Of a DNA stretch of 64,000 bases, positions 23,625-36,200 are shown one piece after another (positions within the stretch are counted from its first letter, which is position 1; each line of letters opens with the position of its first letter). Below the pieces are notes generated by a model. That model did no database searches. It saw nothing but the letters and a program-made list of their open reading frames with translations, and was not told where the DNA came from. Source of the stretch: Patiria miniata (taxonomy: Eukaryota > Echinodermata > Asteroidea > Valvatida > Asterinidae); assembly GCF_015706575.1 (NCBI RefSeq), contig NW_024037062.1, positions 2,600,811-2,664,810 on the forward strand, read 5' to 3'. Made by a program: the position numbers and the translations under genes.

Positions 23625-24352
23625 TTACTCCTAGAACTATGAGGCTCCGCGTGAGCGGAGCCTCATAGATGTAGAAGCCCGCAAAATTGTCTGCAGCACA
23701 AAACACTAATAAAGTACAAAAACGTCCATCAAAATGCAGCCATTTCACACAGAACCGCTGCACAGTTTGCCCCTATACTCCGTACTTTACCTCTTGACAT
23801 ACTCACGTATCTTGGGCACAACTAACATAGGTGGATTCTGTCGGTTTTTAGGCCAAAATGATGAAAAATATGCCCTTTCCGCACTGAGCCAACCGAACAC
23901 TTGAAACGTGCACGCATATGATCGAGCGATGATTTTCGGAGCGCGCCGCGGGGGGTACGGTGCAGGCGAAATGATAGTATGTGCATGCGTACAAGTGCAT
24001 GTACCCCCCGCGGCGCGCTCCGAAAATCATCGCTCGATCATATGCGTGCACGTTTCAAGTGTTCGGTTGGCTCAGTGCGGAAAGGGCATATTTTTCATCA
24101 TTTTGGCCTAAAAACCGACAGAATCCACCTATGTCTGTATGTTAGTTGTGCCAAAGATACGTGAGTATGTCAAGAGGTAAAGTACAGAGTATAGGGGCAA
24201 ACTGTGCAGCGGTTCTGTGTGAAATGTCTGCATTTTGATGGACGTTTTTGTACTTTATTAGTGTTTTGTGCTGCAGACAATTTTGCGGGCTTCTACATCT
24301 ATGAGGCTCCGCTTACGCGGAGCCTAGTCATAGTTCTAGGAGTACCCAAAGG
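23605..24352. mobile_element. foldback element F2 with ~340-bp inverted arms
   Basis: Arms 23621-23958 and 24000-24352 are near-perfect reverse complements around a ~41-bp loop. The ends (CCTTTGGGTACTCCTAGAAC) match F1, with a hairpin GGCTCCGCGTGAGCGGAGCC just inside each end. The arms contain a GCGCGCCGCGGGGGGTAC stretch next to the loop. The same short peptide is open on both strands because the arms mirror each other. Non-coding. Confidence 0.9.
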
Positions 24353-24737
24353 TATGTAAACCTAACCACCATCATTTGTATTTTCACTTCCCACCGAAGC
24401 CTAGCCCTACAGGGGCGCATAAGGCAGTTTGAAGACCGTTTTAGGGGTGAAATCTGACGATTTTAATCAGGGGTACAAGTGAAAATGGTCAAACAAAATT
24501 AATAGTAACCGCAATAGGGCCGTCGATCTTGGACTCTACTATCGCCCGACCATGTCCAAATGTTAAAAAGCGATCCGTAGACATAGTTACTCGGACCATT
24601 CCTTCCTCCATGCTCGGACTAGTGGAAGTGTGGCCTTTGTTTACGGAGGTAGTCCAGTAAACTGGCCACATGGGGCTAGAACGAAGGTAGACCCGTGAAC
24701 GTTGCTATATTCACGGGTAGTTCAACGCTGCACTCGG

Positions 24738-24769
24738 TAGTACTAGTACTAGTAGTAGTAGTAGTAGTA
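24738..24769. repeat. (TAG)n microsatellite
   Basis: A run of GTA/TAG units including TACTAGTACTAG followed by about seven TAG units. Confidence 0.8.
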
Positions 24770-25431
24770 GAAGGCCTCCATACAATATTACCATACACTA
24801 TTGTACACAATTGCGTCAGTTTGCAACCTTTTTTTTCCCAACATTCTTTCCCCAATGGACATTATTGCAAGAAAAAGTCGCTTACGTTACCTGAGTACAG
24901 AGTCGCTGCCGACAAAAATGTCCAGTAAACCCTTGTTCGTCCGAATTTCCCGTATCACATCAGGCGAGTGAATGCCAGATGCTCTCCCTCCAAAAACATC
25001 TGCGCGTATGTTAATGTTTGGAACTTAACCCCTGAACTATAAACGCTATACTTGTTTCCAGATGCATCAGCAAATAGTCCCGGTATCCCCGGTGTGGTCA
25101 GATCTAAAAATAAACTGCGTACGTGTACTTTCTGGTGTTAGCGCCCTCTCGCGGTATTACTCATGTATCAAAACGCAAGCCGTCAGGAACCAAGACTAGT
25201 AAATTACAGATTGCGCACATGACGACAGGGGTTTCCCCCTATTGCGAAACATAACTATTGCGAAACCAATTCTCGAAATTTACACAATAATACTCCTACT
25301 TCTTGCGGTGATAAATACTCACCTGGCGGTATTTCATTCAAATTTGGGATTTTTTACTGAGTAATGTCGACATCCTGAGATGAAAACCAAAAAAGAATAA
25401 CCATCACCATAAAAATAAAAATGACAGCACT
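24770..25431. other. intergenic, no gene recognised
   Basis: No splice-framed coding region seen. This is upstream of the adaptor gene, but too far from exon 1 to call a promoter. Confidence 0.3.
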
Positions 25432-25675
25432 CTCATGGGCGTCGCGAGGGGGGGGGGGGGGGGGGGGACCCCGGAAAACGGAAAGAAAAAAAGGAAAAAG
25501 AGGTGTGAAGCCATATTGCTGTTACTTTGATGGGGCGGGGGAGGGGGAGGGCAAATGCTCCCCTGCTCACGCTCGGAAAAATGATAAATTGAGAATATAA
25601 TGAAAAAGTAAAGGAATTTTGGGGGAAAATTTGCCTTGCCCACTGGAAAAAATCCAGGCTGGCGACGCCCATGAG
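25432..25675. mobile_element. MITE with CTCATGGGCGTCGC ends and an internal G homopolymer
   Basis: Perfect 14-bp inverted ends CTCATGGGCGTCGC. Just inside the left end is a run of about 20 G, then CCCCGGAAAACGG. The interior repeats GGGGGAGGGGGAGGG. The same GGCGTCGC or GGCGTAGCC plus G-run architecture recurs at 54950, 56958-56990 and 63823-63925. Confidence 0.8.
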
Positions 25676-26384
25676 CACTCTAAAAAAAAATAGTCACGCT
25701 TTGAGTTTTTTCATATATATTGGTATTCCGTTTAATTAACGGGCATAATTATACGTCAACCTTGTACATGTAATAAGCGAAAACAATGAAGAATCGTCAC
25801 TCAAAAAAATAAAGACGTAAATTTCTAAATACGATTTATTCCAATTAAATATTCCATTTCATGTAGACAACAATAGGTAAGACAAGGTGTATCCCCGCAA
25901 TAACTTGTTTGTGTACCTTACACCATGCTGGAGCAAAATTGGTCACTTAAGAAAGTTTCAAGTGGTGCCATCCCTACTTAAGAAAGGGTCAAAGGTCACC
26001 AGGGGTAAATAAACACCAATAATCATAACGTTGAGTGCAACTTGCATTCATGATTTGTGTAGATCAACAGTTTATCTTAGACCGATCACTGATCGATGCT
26101 AATAAGAACAGGATATATAGTGCAAAGTCCAATAAAAAAGGTCTTTAATTAGCGCTAATTACGCTTGTACTAATCATAATTACGAGTGCAAGTATAAAGT
26201 GTCACTGTGCCCCTTAAACCGTGCTGGAGCAAAATTTGTCACTTAGGAAAGTTTCAAGTGCATAGTGTCATCCCTACTTTAGAAAGGGTCAAAGGTCCAT
26301 GGTTCAACATCCAGTCGCCAGCGATGGATGGGCAATGGCTCCTACATGATTCGAGGGACCACATCTCCCGGGAAACTTGGTCCC

Positions 26385-26485
26385 CAGCGATGATGATGAC
26401 GACAACTGTGGCGACGAGAGCAGTGATAAAATTAATGTGTCATCTGATGACGAGGCGGAAGAGCTGGCTTCGGAGGAAGATTAGA
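26385..26485 (+). pseudogene. acidic C-terminal protein tail, possibly a captured gene fragment
   Basis: One frame reads LVPSDDDDDNCGDESSD, then KINVSSDDEAEELASEED and a TAG. Acidic tails like this are common at the ends of nucleolar and chromatin proteins, and three quarters of the codons are Asp, Glu or Ser. An upstream TGA in the same frame shows it is only a fragment. It lies inside the composite element, so capture is a possibility, not shown. Confidence 0.3.
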
Positions 26486-26534
26486 AAACCCCTCCTGATC
26501 ACGTGAAAGAGTCTGTTTCGTCGGGGAATCGGGG

Positions 26535-27112
26535 CCGTATCGTAAGTCCGACGCCTCATAGGTCCAACGCCTCATCAGTCCGAAATTTCTGACTTATTTC
26601 GAATTCATTTATTCCGTCTGATAAAAAAGGCAGAAAAACGAAGCGTCGGACATATGAGGCGTTGGAGCTATGGATCGGTACCAGAAAAGGTTTATTTCAA
26701 GGACAAGGCAAGAACTAAATTTAAAAAACAAAATACGACGAATTAAGTCCGCGAGGTTGTCTACTTACGAATGGCGCACTGTGCATAGCATGAACTAATC
26801 GGCCGCAGATCAGTCCGCCAACGCGCAGTTTTTGGTGCAAGGGTTGATGCTACGGGTATAAATCGGGGGGAGGGGGGGGGGTCTGGTGCATCCCTTATTG
26901 TCAATGTGTAATCGCTAACTCTGACAATTAGAGGCGCAAACATTCTGACATTTTACACAATGTTTGTATTAATTAATAATGGCTGGCGGACTTATGAGGC
27001 GTCGGACTTATGTACAGAAATAAAAATAAATTTAATTGTCGGACCAGCGAGGCGTCGGAGCTATGAGGCGTCGGACCTATGAGGCGTCGGACTTATGAGC
27101 GCACCGGAATCC
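26535..27112. mobile_element. MITE with GAGGCGTCGGACTTAT tandem ends
   Basis: Both ends are made of an about 18-bp unit. The left is GTCCGACGCCTCATAG, then GTCCAACGCCTCATCAG. The right has four inverted copies such as TATGAGGCGTCGGACCTA. Further copies sit inside at 26640-26680 and 26985-27010. Nested within the composite element. Confidence 0.8.
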
Positions 27113-28560
27113 CGTCAGTCCCTATGCCATTACGAAGTTTCGTCAAATATGAGTGTATTCTTTGCAAAAACAGCCTCACTGCAGTTTTTTTTTAACCCTA
27201 TTCGTAGGAATGGTTAGAGTCATGTCACAGTTTACCTTGGCATGTTTACTGGTTACCGATTAGTTTCTAAGGAGGAAACAACGAATTTCCGTTAGCATCA
27301 TGTTTCGAGAATCTTCCGGGTGCATGGTGTATCAAAAATGCATCTCCGTAAACAATTTGCCTCGTGTGATATGGACCACATCCCAACGGTCAAATCCAGG
27401 AGGGGGCTTTATTTTTTGTATCTTCAGCATGTTAAGGTAAGATTATCATACGGGCAGCGCCTTGTAATTTAGGAATTTATAATAAGTTAATAGAAAAAAA
27501 GCCCAATCAACTAAACTTCGTACTTCAAAGCATCCCATCAGCCAGTGTTAATGATATCATCACAATAAAGTTCTCAATATTGATTATTGTCAACTTTAAT
27601 GCAAACCTTGTCTGAACTCAAAACTACTTCAATTTTTGATATAATTATAAACTCCGGTGATTTCGTATTCCTCATATTAAGCACGTATTACATCCATTCG
27701 TGATGGAGAGGGTATAGAGGTAATTAGTTGCACTCACTTTCATGAATGTTTGTGATATTGAAACATTTCATAAGTGGTGTGTTTTGTTCCTGCGTGGGGT
27801 AAAGTACACACTGACGGTCGTTTTATCAATTCACTCCTAATTATCATTCTAATTATTTATTAAACATGTAAATTAACTTCTTTTTGATCGGACGCTGCAC
27901 TTCATAATTATCTTGGTCTGAATCATGTAATCAGTGATTGGTCCATAATGAACGGTTGATCTGCACATGAATGCAAGATGCACTTATATTGTTCTTATTG
28001 ATGCTTATTCACCCCTGGTGACCTTTTACCCTAGAGATAACACCATGCACTTGAAACTTTCTTTAGTGACGAATTTTGCTCCAGCACGGTGTAAGGGTCA
28101 CAGTGACACTTTAGTGCACGCGTAATTATGATTAAAAGCGTAATTAGCGCTAATTAAAGACCTTCTTAATTGGACTTTGCACTATATATCCTGTTCTTTA
28201 GCACATGATCAGTGATCAGTCTATGATAAGCTGTTGATTTACACCAAAAAAAATCATGAATGCAAGTTGCACTCAACGTTATGATTATTGGTGTTTATTT
28301 ACCCCTGGTGACCTTTGACCCTTTCTTAAGTAAGGATGGCACCACTTGAAAAAAAAACTTTCTTAAGCGACAAATTTTGCTCCAGCATGGTGTAAGGTAC
28401 ATATTGACACTTGTTTTATCCTTGCACTCGTAATTAGCTGGCTTCTTATAAGTGGACTTAGCAAATCCTATTCAGTATACACGATATACTTTCGATCCAT
28501 GAAGAAATTTGGTTTGCACTCAAGATTATGATTAAATCGAATTGTTGGGGGACTATAAGG

Positions 28561-29960
28561 GGCTCCCCCTCCCAACGCACCACTGGCGCAACTTAAGAAA
28601 TCCCATTTTGCATTTGTCTCGGTCACTCCTACATATCCCACGCTTCAAACCTTTTGCACTCGAAATCATGATTGAACCTCACTGGGCTCCCGGACTATGG
28701 GGGGGGGGGGCGTGCCCCACGCCATCACTTCCCGACTACGCCGCTGCTCACAACGTTGTAGCTTAATTACGGATTAACCTATTTGCAGCACAATTACAAG
28801 TTTAGGCTACTATATTAAAGCAAACTACATAATAAGCAAGCAGATGATGAAAATATTAACTCAATTTTGTATCGAACGTTAAATTCATACTGAACGATAT
28901 AAAATACAATGTAGTTAATAAAAAACATGCTGGTGATACTCATGATTTTTCTTTGAACACGATTTTCCCTAATGATTTTCAAATAGGCTGCAATGCTCAA
29001 AATAATTTTGCAAGTTTCAAGCGACATCAAACGATCTTTGATAGGATCCCTAGACTTTAGGGCAATCAAACTGCAGCAATTAAGTAAATGATAACATAAT
29101 TTGTCGTATATTTCATAGGCGTTGCAGTGTTTTGTGCTTGCGCATGCCCACCTCATCCCCCTGAAGGTACAAACACGCTAATTGACATCAGGGCCTCTCA
29201 CGAGGAGTGGGATAGAGGTTGTAACCTCTGCTCTCTATCGGCGATTCCAAGAAACCCAACGAAGTGGAGCGATATTTGTAATGTGTAATCTTCAGTTGTC
29301 ACGTCAAAGTGCATCTTGTTTTCAACAGGCGGATTACTTCATGTCACACAACGTGCTTATCAGGAAACAAAGTCGCTTAAAACTTGCAATTTACCACTTT
29401 AAAAAAAAGAATCAATTGGCTCTCGGGCGAAACTAGGAATCTTTTACACGATTACAGGAAATTTCGAGAGTACGCTAAGACAAATTAATTTCCTTTAATT
29501 TGATTCTCTCAAACTTGTGGGTAGAAATCACAAAGCAATACAGCAATAAATAGTTTCAAAACGTTTTAAAATGGTATTCAGGGAACATTTACTTAAATAT
29601 TTGTTTTAGACGTTCCCGGCCCCTTCCCGTTTAAATTGAGTCAAACTATTTGAATGTTTATATTCGCTCACGTCACCTAGACCTATTCGTTTTGATTTCC
29701 GAGCGAAAGAGTAATTAAATTTTAAAATATACATGTATATCTATATTATAACTCAACGCCTTGTCATACTTGCTTGTGCTAAATGAATTGTGTGATTGAT
29801 TTCTAAAGCGTAGTACACCATAATGAAGCAATTACAGTAACACAACAAATCGTATGACAATTACAACACTAAATAATTACACGAATGTTCTGTGTATACG
29901 AAATCTCAATGTATATATTTTTTTTTAAATAGAAAGCGCAAAAGAGGAAATAATTCTAGT
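28561..29960. other. intergenic, no gene recognised
   Basis: AT-rich with a G-tract insertion near 28699-28711. Lies downstream of the desaturase gene. No coding exon supported. Confidence 0.35.
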
Positions 29961-29968
29961 CTAAAGCC

Positions 29969-29974
29969 TTTATT
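29969..29974 (-). promoter_or_regulatory. nvd: poly(A) signal AATAAA of the desaturase gene
   Basis: A canonical AATAAA on minus lies 72 nt after the TAA stop codon, implying a short 3' untranslated region. Confidence 0.6.
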
Positions 29975-30045
29975 GTAGATCGTGAGCCCCAAATATTAAA
30001 ACTGACACATTTGAGCGACTCTATTTTTAACCTTAGACAGTAATT

Positions 30046-30207
30046 TTACCAATCCATAGATTCCTCTTTCGGGTCGTACTTGGGGCTGTTCTCAGAGTAG
30101 AACTGGGCGAAGAATCGGCGATGTTTCGCTATCAGATGATCCTCCTTCACAAACGGGGGGTTACGAACGTACTTCTTGTTGGCCCACACCGGAAGGTCAC
30201 CCCAAAT
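30046..30207 (-). CDS. nvd: nvd exon 7: C-terminus
   Basis: [20 protein letters not shown] then [20 protein letters not shown], ending ESMDW-stop. Matches the D.P.W..K.Y...P..VKED.....RR...QFY pattern of the family. Confidence 0.93.
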   Translation of the reverse strand: MWGDLPVWANKKYVRNPPFVKEDHLIAKHRRFFAQFYSENSPKYDPKEESMDW

Positions 30208-33200
30208 CTAGCAGAGGAAATCACATTACTATTAATTTCGAGGCAGGCAGTACTTAATGAGAAAGGCCTACGGACTGGGTAACAGGTATAGTGGGGATGG
30301 CGAAGCAAGGCTGATTTGGGCAGATTAACAGGCAGCATATAGGGTAGCCCGATAGACCATTATCATGTTGCGGCCATCTAGATTTTTTTCCATTCAAATC
30401 AACGTAAAGCGAGGCTGGAAGGAAAAAAGTCTGGTTCCTGTTTGCACAGAAAACATTATCATTCAGTACTGTTATTGGATACTGGGAACATGACTGAAAT
30501 GGTGGCAGCATGATAAAGCTCTATAGGAGGCGGTCCCATTCCCTATGAGGTCCGGATTGGGCCTTGTTTATGAGTCGTCTTTAATGCATGTACATGTATC
30601 TGATTCATGTTATGCTTGGAACTTTTTTCTTAGATATTTTGTAAAAGTCTTGGGTTGATTCCATCATTTGTTTTTTACTCTGCGGTCACGATTCCTTTGA
30701 CTTGCACAACAAGAAGCGAGAGTGGATCAATGTGGCTCCACAATGCTGTTTCCAAAGGAACACATACCAATGGGCCAATGATCTCGCCAAAAATGAGACG
30801 TATGGCGATCCGTGTATGTATGGTAATCAGGTGGTAGGGCAGACACGACAGTAGGCCTACGGGAAGTGAACACTCTAAATTCTAAAAAGTGAAAATTCAC
30901 TCAATTCGAGTGAAGATTCACTCCCACAGTCGGAAACTAGGGACTAGACGTTTTAGAGTGATTTTTCTTCGAACGTAAAGATCGAGATTTCACTCAAGCT
31001 TCGACTGAAGTGGTTCATTTTTTCAGACAATGTCAATCGAAAATAAGACTGATTTTCACTCTAAAACGTCTAGTCCCTAATTTCACATTTTGGAATTTAG
31101 AGAGAATGACAGTACGGGCTGACACGGCTGAGGAGGAGGAGTGGCCATGGGCTCGGCTGGGGAAGGCGGAATTCTTACCTGGTAGTACTGTTCATACAAG
31201 GCCTTCTTGCCAATGTAGAAGGAGATTGGTCCTCTCCGGGTATACCCAGTGGTCACAATCCTCTGTCGCATGGGTCCAACAGGAGTGACGGATATTATCA
31301 GTTGAAGCTCACCCAGTACGGGACTGTCCAGGTGTAAAGTGGCGAAGCAGGGTCCTATCTGTCATGATCAATCGTCAGGCGAAACAGGATTATATACCTG
31401 TATCCAATTTAATTACCCTATAGGGGCTGGGGAAGGAATCCGCCCCTCAACTTTTTCCGAGATAGTCTTGAAAACATACTATTTAGCCTCGAGTCTTGCG
31501 CATCTTTTGATACCGAAAACATAAAAATCGGACCAAAAACCAAGTACCAAAAACCGTAAAAACTGATTTTCCCAATTAACGTATTGTGCACAAAGCAAAA
31601 TAACCTATAGTCATGAAATGAATTGGGTATGTTCATGATAAGTTGTTCTATGCATGTACCGAGGTTTCAAAATTTTTCGTCGCTCGATGGCCAAGATCTT
31701 GGGGGGGGGGGCAGAATCCGCTCCCCCCCCCCCCCGGCTTAGAGATGGTCAAAATAGCCCGGCTCTTTTAGGGTTAACCTGTATAATAATAAGTTCCCAT
31801 CGAATTTGCACCAATGGATGACATTCTGATGGGTCCATTGTAATCCATGAATGTGACATTGTATTCGTGGATGTCGACATTTGGCTTATATTGTACAGCA
31901 GTTAGCTTACATGTGCTAATCGTACCCCTTTTAAACTTTTGTGTTTATAAAAACCCTATATCCCCGACCTCAGGATGGGTTTAAAATGAGCTTGATGTGG
32001 CATATTCATCTATTCTACCCATACCTGCTCAATTTGGACGGTGTTTGCCGGCAGGTTGAGCAGACCAAAAAAATACGGGGGTTTGGTGGACATACGAAGT
32101 AAAGCCACATGCTTATCGGTAGGGTGTGGCTCCCAGCTGACGTCGGTAAAGTGGGCCTGACCAACGAAAGCCCTCCTGTTAGGAAAAGGGATACATGACT
32201 GTAACTTTTGGTTAGTTGTTTTTTTAGTTTTGGAAGTTTTGTCCAAGGAGCGAGGTCTCTCGACTTCGCTTGTTAATCCACTCCGCCCCATTCAAAGATA
32301 ATCGTAACCAGTTTCCTTGTCTCTGCCGTTTGGGCTCGTCTTAAACGACTGGTGCCTGGACTACTGTCCTCAGACACTGATATCAGCAAATTTGCTAACT
32401 GGAAAGTGTCTGATTTCTCACTTCTTGAACCACATTGCGACTCCGGGATGACCTCTTCAGCAATGGAGTGAGGTGGAATGCAAGAATGCGTGCGAGGATC
32501 TTTCCAGCTAGAGCAGAGAGATACCTCGATAGTTTCAAAAGTTCGTCTTCTCACCTTTCTGGAATATAGTGACAATCAAGGCGTCACGAACATCAGTGGG
32601 AATAAATTCCTCTTCCCAGATCCGTATATAAAAAGAACATGCAACGTCTCGCAAGATTTGGGTCGGCAGCCTTGTATAATTCTGCCGGGATACCATCCAG
32701 GCCAACAGCTTTGCCATTCTTCATATCCCTGGTAGCTGTGAAGAACTCCTCAAGTGCCTGTGGTTCATCAAGATCACGATCCTTTATCGGAAGTTGAGGC
32801 AGTTTATCTACTTCGACATTGTCTACAGAGAGCAGCTCACAGAAATGTTCTCTCCACCTATCGCAAATATCAGGCATGTCCTTGTGAAGAGTGCCATCCT
32901 TGCCCACACACCATGGGATGTTGGACCACATGCGAAGAAGACTCTGTTGTTGTTGGTATCGAATAGGACTTGGATTTTTTATCGACTCTTGCTCCCACCA
33001 TGCAGTTGTTTTCATCTCACGAACCCGGTACTGGATTTTGATCTCATTTCGTGATATTGCGGTTTCTTTCTGTCATTTCTGATGTCATTCTGCCAAACAA
33101 GGAAATCTCCTGCGCTTCTCATTAATGATCTGCTCTATCTCTGCGTCTTTGTCATCAAACCAGTCCCCGTTGTGTAGCTTCTGAGTACCCAACGTCTCAT

Positions 33201-36200
33201 CACAGGTTGTTTCGATGGCAGTCTTCAGACCTTCCCAGAGACATTCCACACTGGTGTTTTCTACATTCAGCAGAGCTTCACTCATTTTTGTCTGGAACTC
33301 ATCTCGTACCTCAGGTAGGTCGAGTTGCCCTAAGTTGTACTTGGTCATATTCTGTTTCTTTGCTTTTCTCTGTTTTTGGGCGGAGGACAAAGGACAATAT
33401 GAGGATCGTACGAGCCTACATGATCGGTCCAACACTCACCGGTGACATCATTGTCTTGGTGATAAAAACGTCTTTCCTGTCACTACTGTATATAAGACAT
33501 AATCTAACATAATGCCAATGGCGTGATCTGGGATGTCTCCATGATGTCTTATTCCTATTTCTTCGGACGAAGAGGGTGTTTGTGATCGACAGCTGGTGCT
33601 CCGCACATTGTTGAAGTCACCAAGTAGAATGATCTTATGGCTGCGTGGTACCTGTGTTAGCACAGAGTTAAGTGCTGAATAAAATTATCTTTGTCTTCAG
33701 GCTCGGCCAACAAGGTCGGTGCATAATTATGCGGAGATCAGTACGTGTCGCTTGTTCGTTGGAGTTGAGTTTAATACCAGTTGATTTGAGTTTAACACCA
33801 GACGCTCGTTAACACCAACTGGGAGCTCCTACAAATTCCTGACCTACTCATTCTTGATGGCAAATCCAACACCATGAAATCTCTTTTCGTTCTCCTCTTT
33901 CCCCTTCCAGAGTACATATCCTGCTTCTATTTCTGTCAGTTGTCCTTCCCCGGCGCGACGGGTCTCTTGAAGCTCCGCAATGTCATACTGGCGAAGCTCT
34001 CGAGCAATGAAAGCCGTTTGTCTCTCGGGTCTCTCACTATGTTCATTTTCCATCAGAGTTCGTACATTCCATGTACCGAAATGTAATTATTGCTTTCTTT
34101 GTTTTGGACCGCGTAGAGGTGATCCCACTGGGTGCGGTATGCCAGCCAGTACATGCGGAACAGGCTATGGTTAAGAGTACCTTTTCTAACCGCTCCCACT
34201 TGTGGGGTGAGAATAGTGGATCCTGAAAAGGGCCGCTCAGCCATGGAGGCTACTACCGAACTACTCTTCTGTTTCCAAATCCAAGAGCAGAGCCACGTGA
34301 CTTGACCTCCACCGCCTACGTGCTGGTTTGCAGTTGAAAGCTCCCAGACTTCACGATCCTGCTCCCTTCACTGCTGACCAATCGCCGCAGGACTTTAGTT
34401 TGTACCAAAGTACCAAGTAGAAGCTGTGCGTGAATTTTGTATGCGAGTATAAAGTTGCACGTCGACAAAGTTCCCACAAACCTTGACATCACTTGCCCTG
34501 ATTCCAATGGCAAGGGTACCTCGACGACTGCAGGACAAGTTCAGCTGCAGTGGATGGCGTTGGCTCCAAGGGAGCTCATCCGCCCTTTGTAGGTCTTGTT
34601 TTTTCCTAACCGGGTGTCCATATACCCTCCTCTCCAGACCGAGCCTGGAGAGGTTGCCGGTTTAGTCGCCGACGGCCCGACCAACCCTAACCCTAGTTTG
34701 GGGTCAGACTGCCAATCATGACTAACGAGCTCTGCCTGCCCGGGTTTGCGACAGAGTTTTCCTTCTCCTAGGCAAACTTCCGACCTAGGCTAACGAGCTC
34801 TACCAACCCGGATTGGTGATCGGAGTTGTCTTCCTGCCGACCATGCAAGCTAATGAGCTCCACCTGCCCGGAGTTGAGTGAGTACCAGAGATTACACACA
34901 CGCACTCAATTTCAAATTTTAATAAACTGAGTTAAGACTGAAACATTATTTTTCTGCCAAGTTTGGTTTTCTAATGTGGAATTATTAAAAAAATAAGTTT
35001 TTTTTCATTGTTTTTAAAGGGTATTTATCAATATTTGCGGTGGGAAAGGTAAAACTTCCTTACTCGCAACTGAGAAGCTGAATTGCGAAGGACGAGGCTA
35101 CAACGTGGCCGAGCCGAAGGCATGTAAAGGCTCCTTAGACTGCCTTTTTACGACCCATGTCTGACCACGGAGCAGTGGCACAGTAGAGAATCAACGAACA
35201 ACTCTACTCATATATGGTCCGATCCGGGAATCAGACCCGGGCCACAGTGGTGAGAGGCGAGCACGAACGCACTATAGCCACCCATGCCACCCTACGGTAA
35301 AGGACCAGTGGACAGCTAAAGTTTGTGGCATATTTTGACCTAACTTATGAAAGAAGCGTGCAAATTACTCGAACTATTCACAGTATATAGTTAATAACGT
35401 CAGGTACTTTATTCCTATGCTATTTTTTTAATGGAGCGAGTCACATATTTAAAAAAAAAAAAAAAATGTCGACTCACGCCGTAAGCGAAGAAGAAATTAA
35501 GTTCCTTTGTTCAACGGCAAAGTAACGCAAAAATAATAATCTCTTTCCTTAATGAACTCACGGCCCGTGAAGGTAATCTAGATGGGCAACATCAGCTCCG
35601 TTTTCAGGGGTGTCCTGATGAAGAGAAAGAAGAAAACGAGTTGGCAATTTCCAAGCGAAGAATAATGTACAAACCCTGTGTAACTGTCTAACATGAACGT
35701 GGCAGAAACATAAAGAAAAGCTCAAGACTTTTTGACTTACAAAAAATATCAATCGATAAACAGTGTGCACATCAATGATTTACCAGCAGTGTCATTGACT
35801 TTAACATCTGTAATCAGTCTTTCCCAAATGACATCAGGCCGAAAAAGGCTCTGACTAATGTCTTATCATTTAGACTGAAGGACTAACCTCGTTATGGCTG
35901 TCGAGTTCGCAAACCGTGAAGCCAACAGGTTGAAGTTTCCCATTAGTTAGATGTTCGAGCTCCGGGACTTGCCAGTCGGGCTCCTTGCCTTCAGCATGGT
36001 ACCACAGCCAGATTCTGTGATTGACTTCGCAGGACTGGTAGGTGGGGATCTTCACAAAGTCGGGTACTGTCGGGATTTGATAGCACTTTTACTGATGCGT
36101 CAGTGTTACATCGTGACTTTCGATGTGAAGAGTTTTTTTTTTCAAAAGACGATAAATGCCATTTTACCTTTTAGAAATCCACACCCTCTCATGGCTGTCC

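Larger units (their letters stand above)
25800..28560. mobile_element. composite element bounded by inverted arrays of ~300-bp units
   Basis: The left side carries units beginning at the word GCTGGAGCAAAAT (25926 and 26222). The right side carries the inverted units, with ATTTTGCTCCAGCA at 28073 and 28373 plus an older unit from about 27780. Spacing is close to 300 bp on both sides. Unit bodies share TAATTAGCGCTAATTA, GGACTTTGCACTATATATCC, TGCAAGTTGCACTCAACGTT and CCCCTGGTGACCTTTGACCC. The middle (26300-27780) is unique plus a nested MITE. No transposase was found. The outer limits are approximate. Confidence 0.75.

Noticed and set aside
23848-24111. Two open frames beginning MHAYDRAMIFGARRGGY on opposite strands
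   Set aside because: They are mirror copies in the arms of a foldback element, not a gene.
25404-25678. Proline-rich minus-strand frames
   Set aside because: Translation of G-runs inside a MITE with perfect inverted ends.
35200-35295. tRNA gene on the minus strand
   Set aside because: A B-box-like T arm is present, but no proper cloverleaf can be drawn and a SINE body follows.
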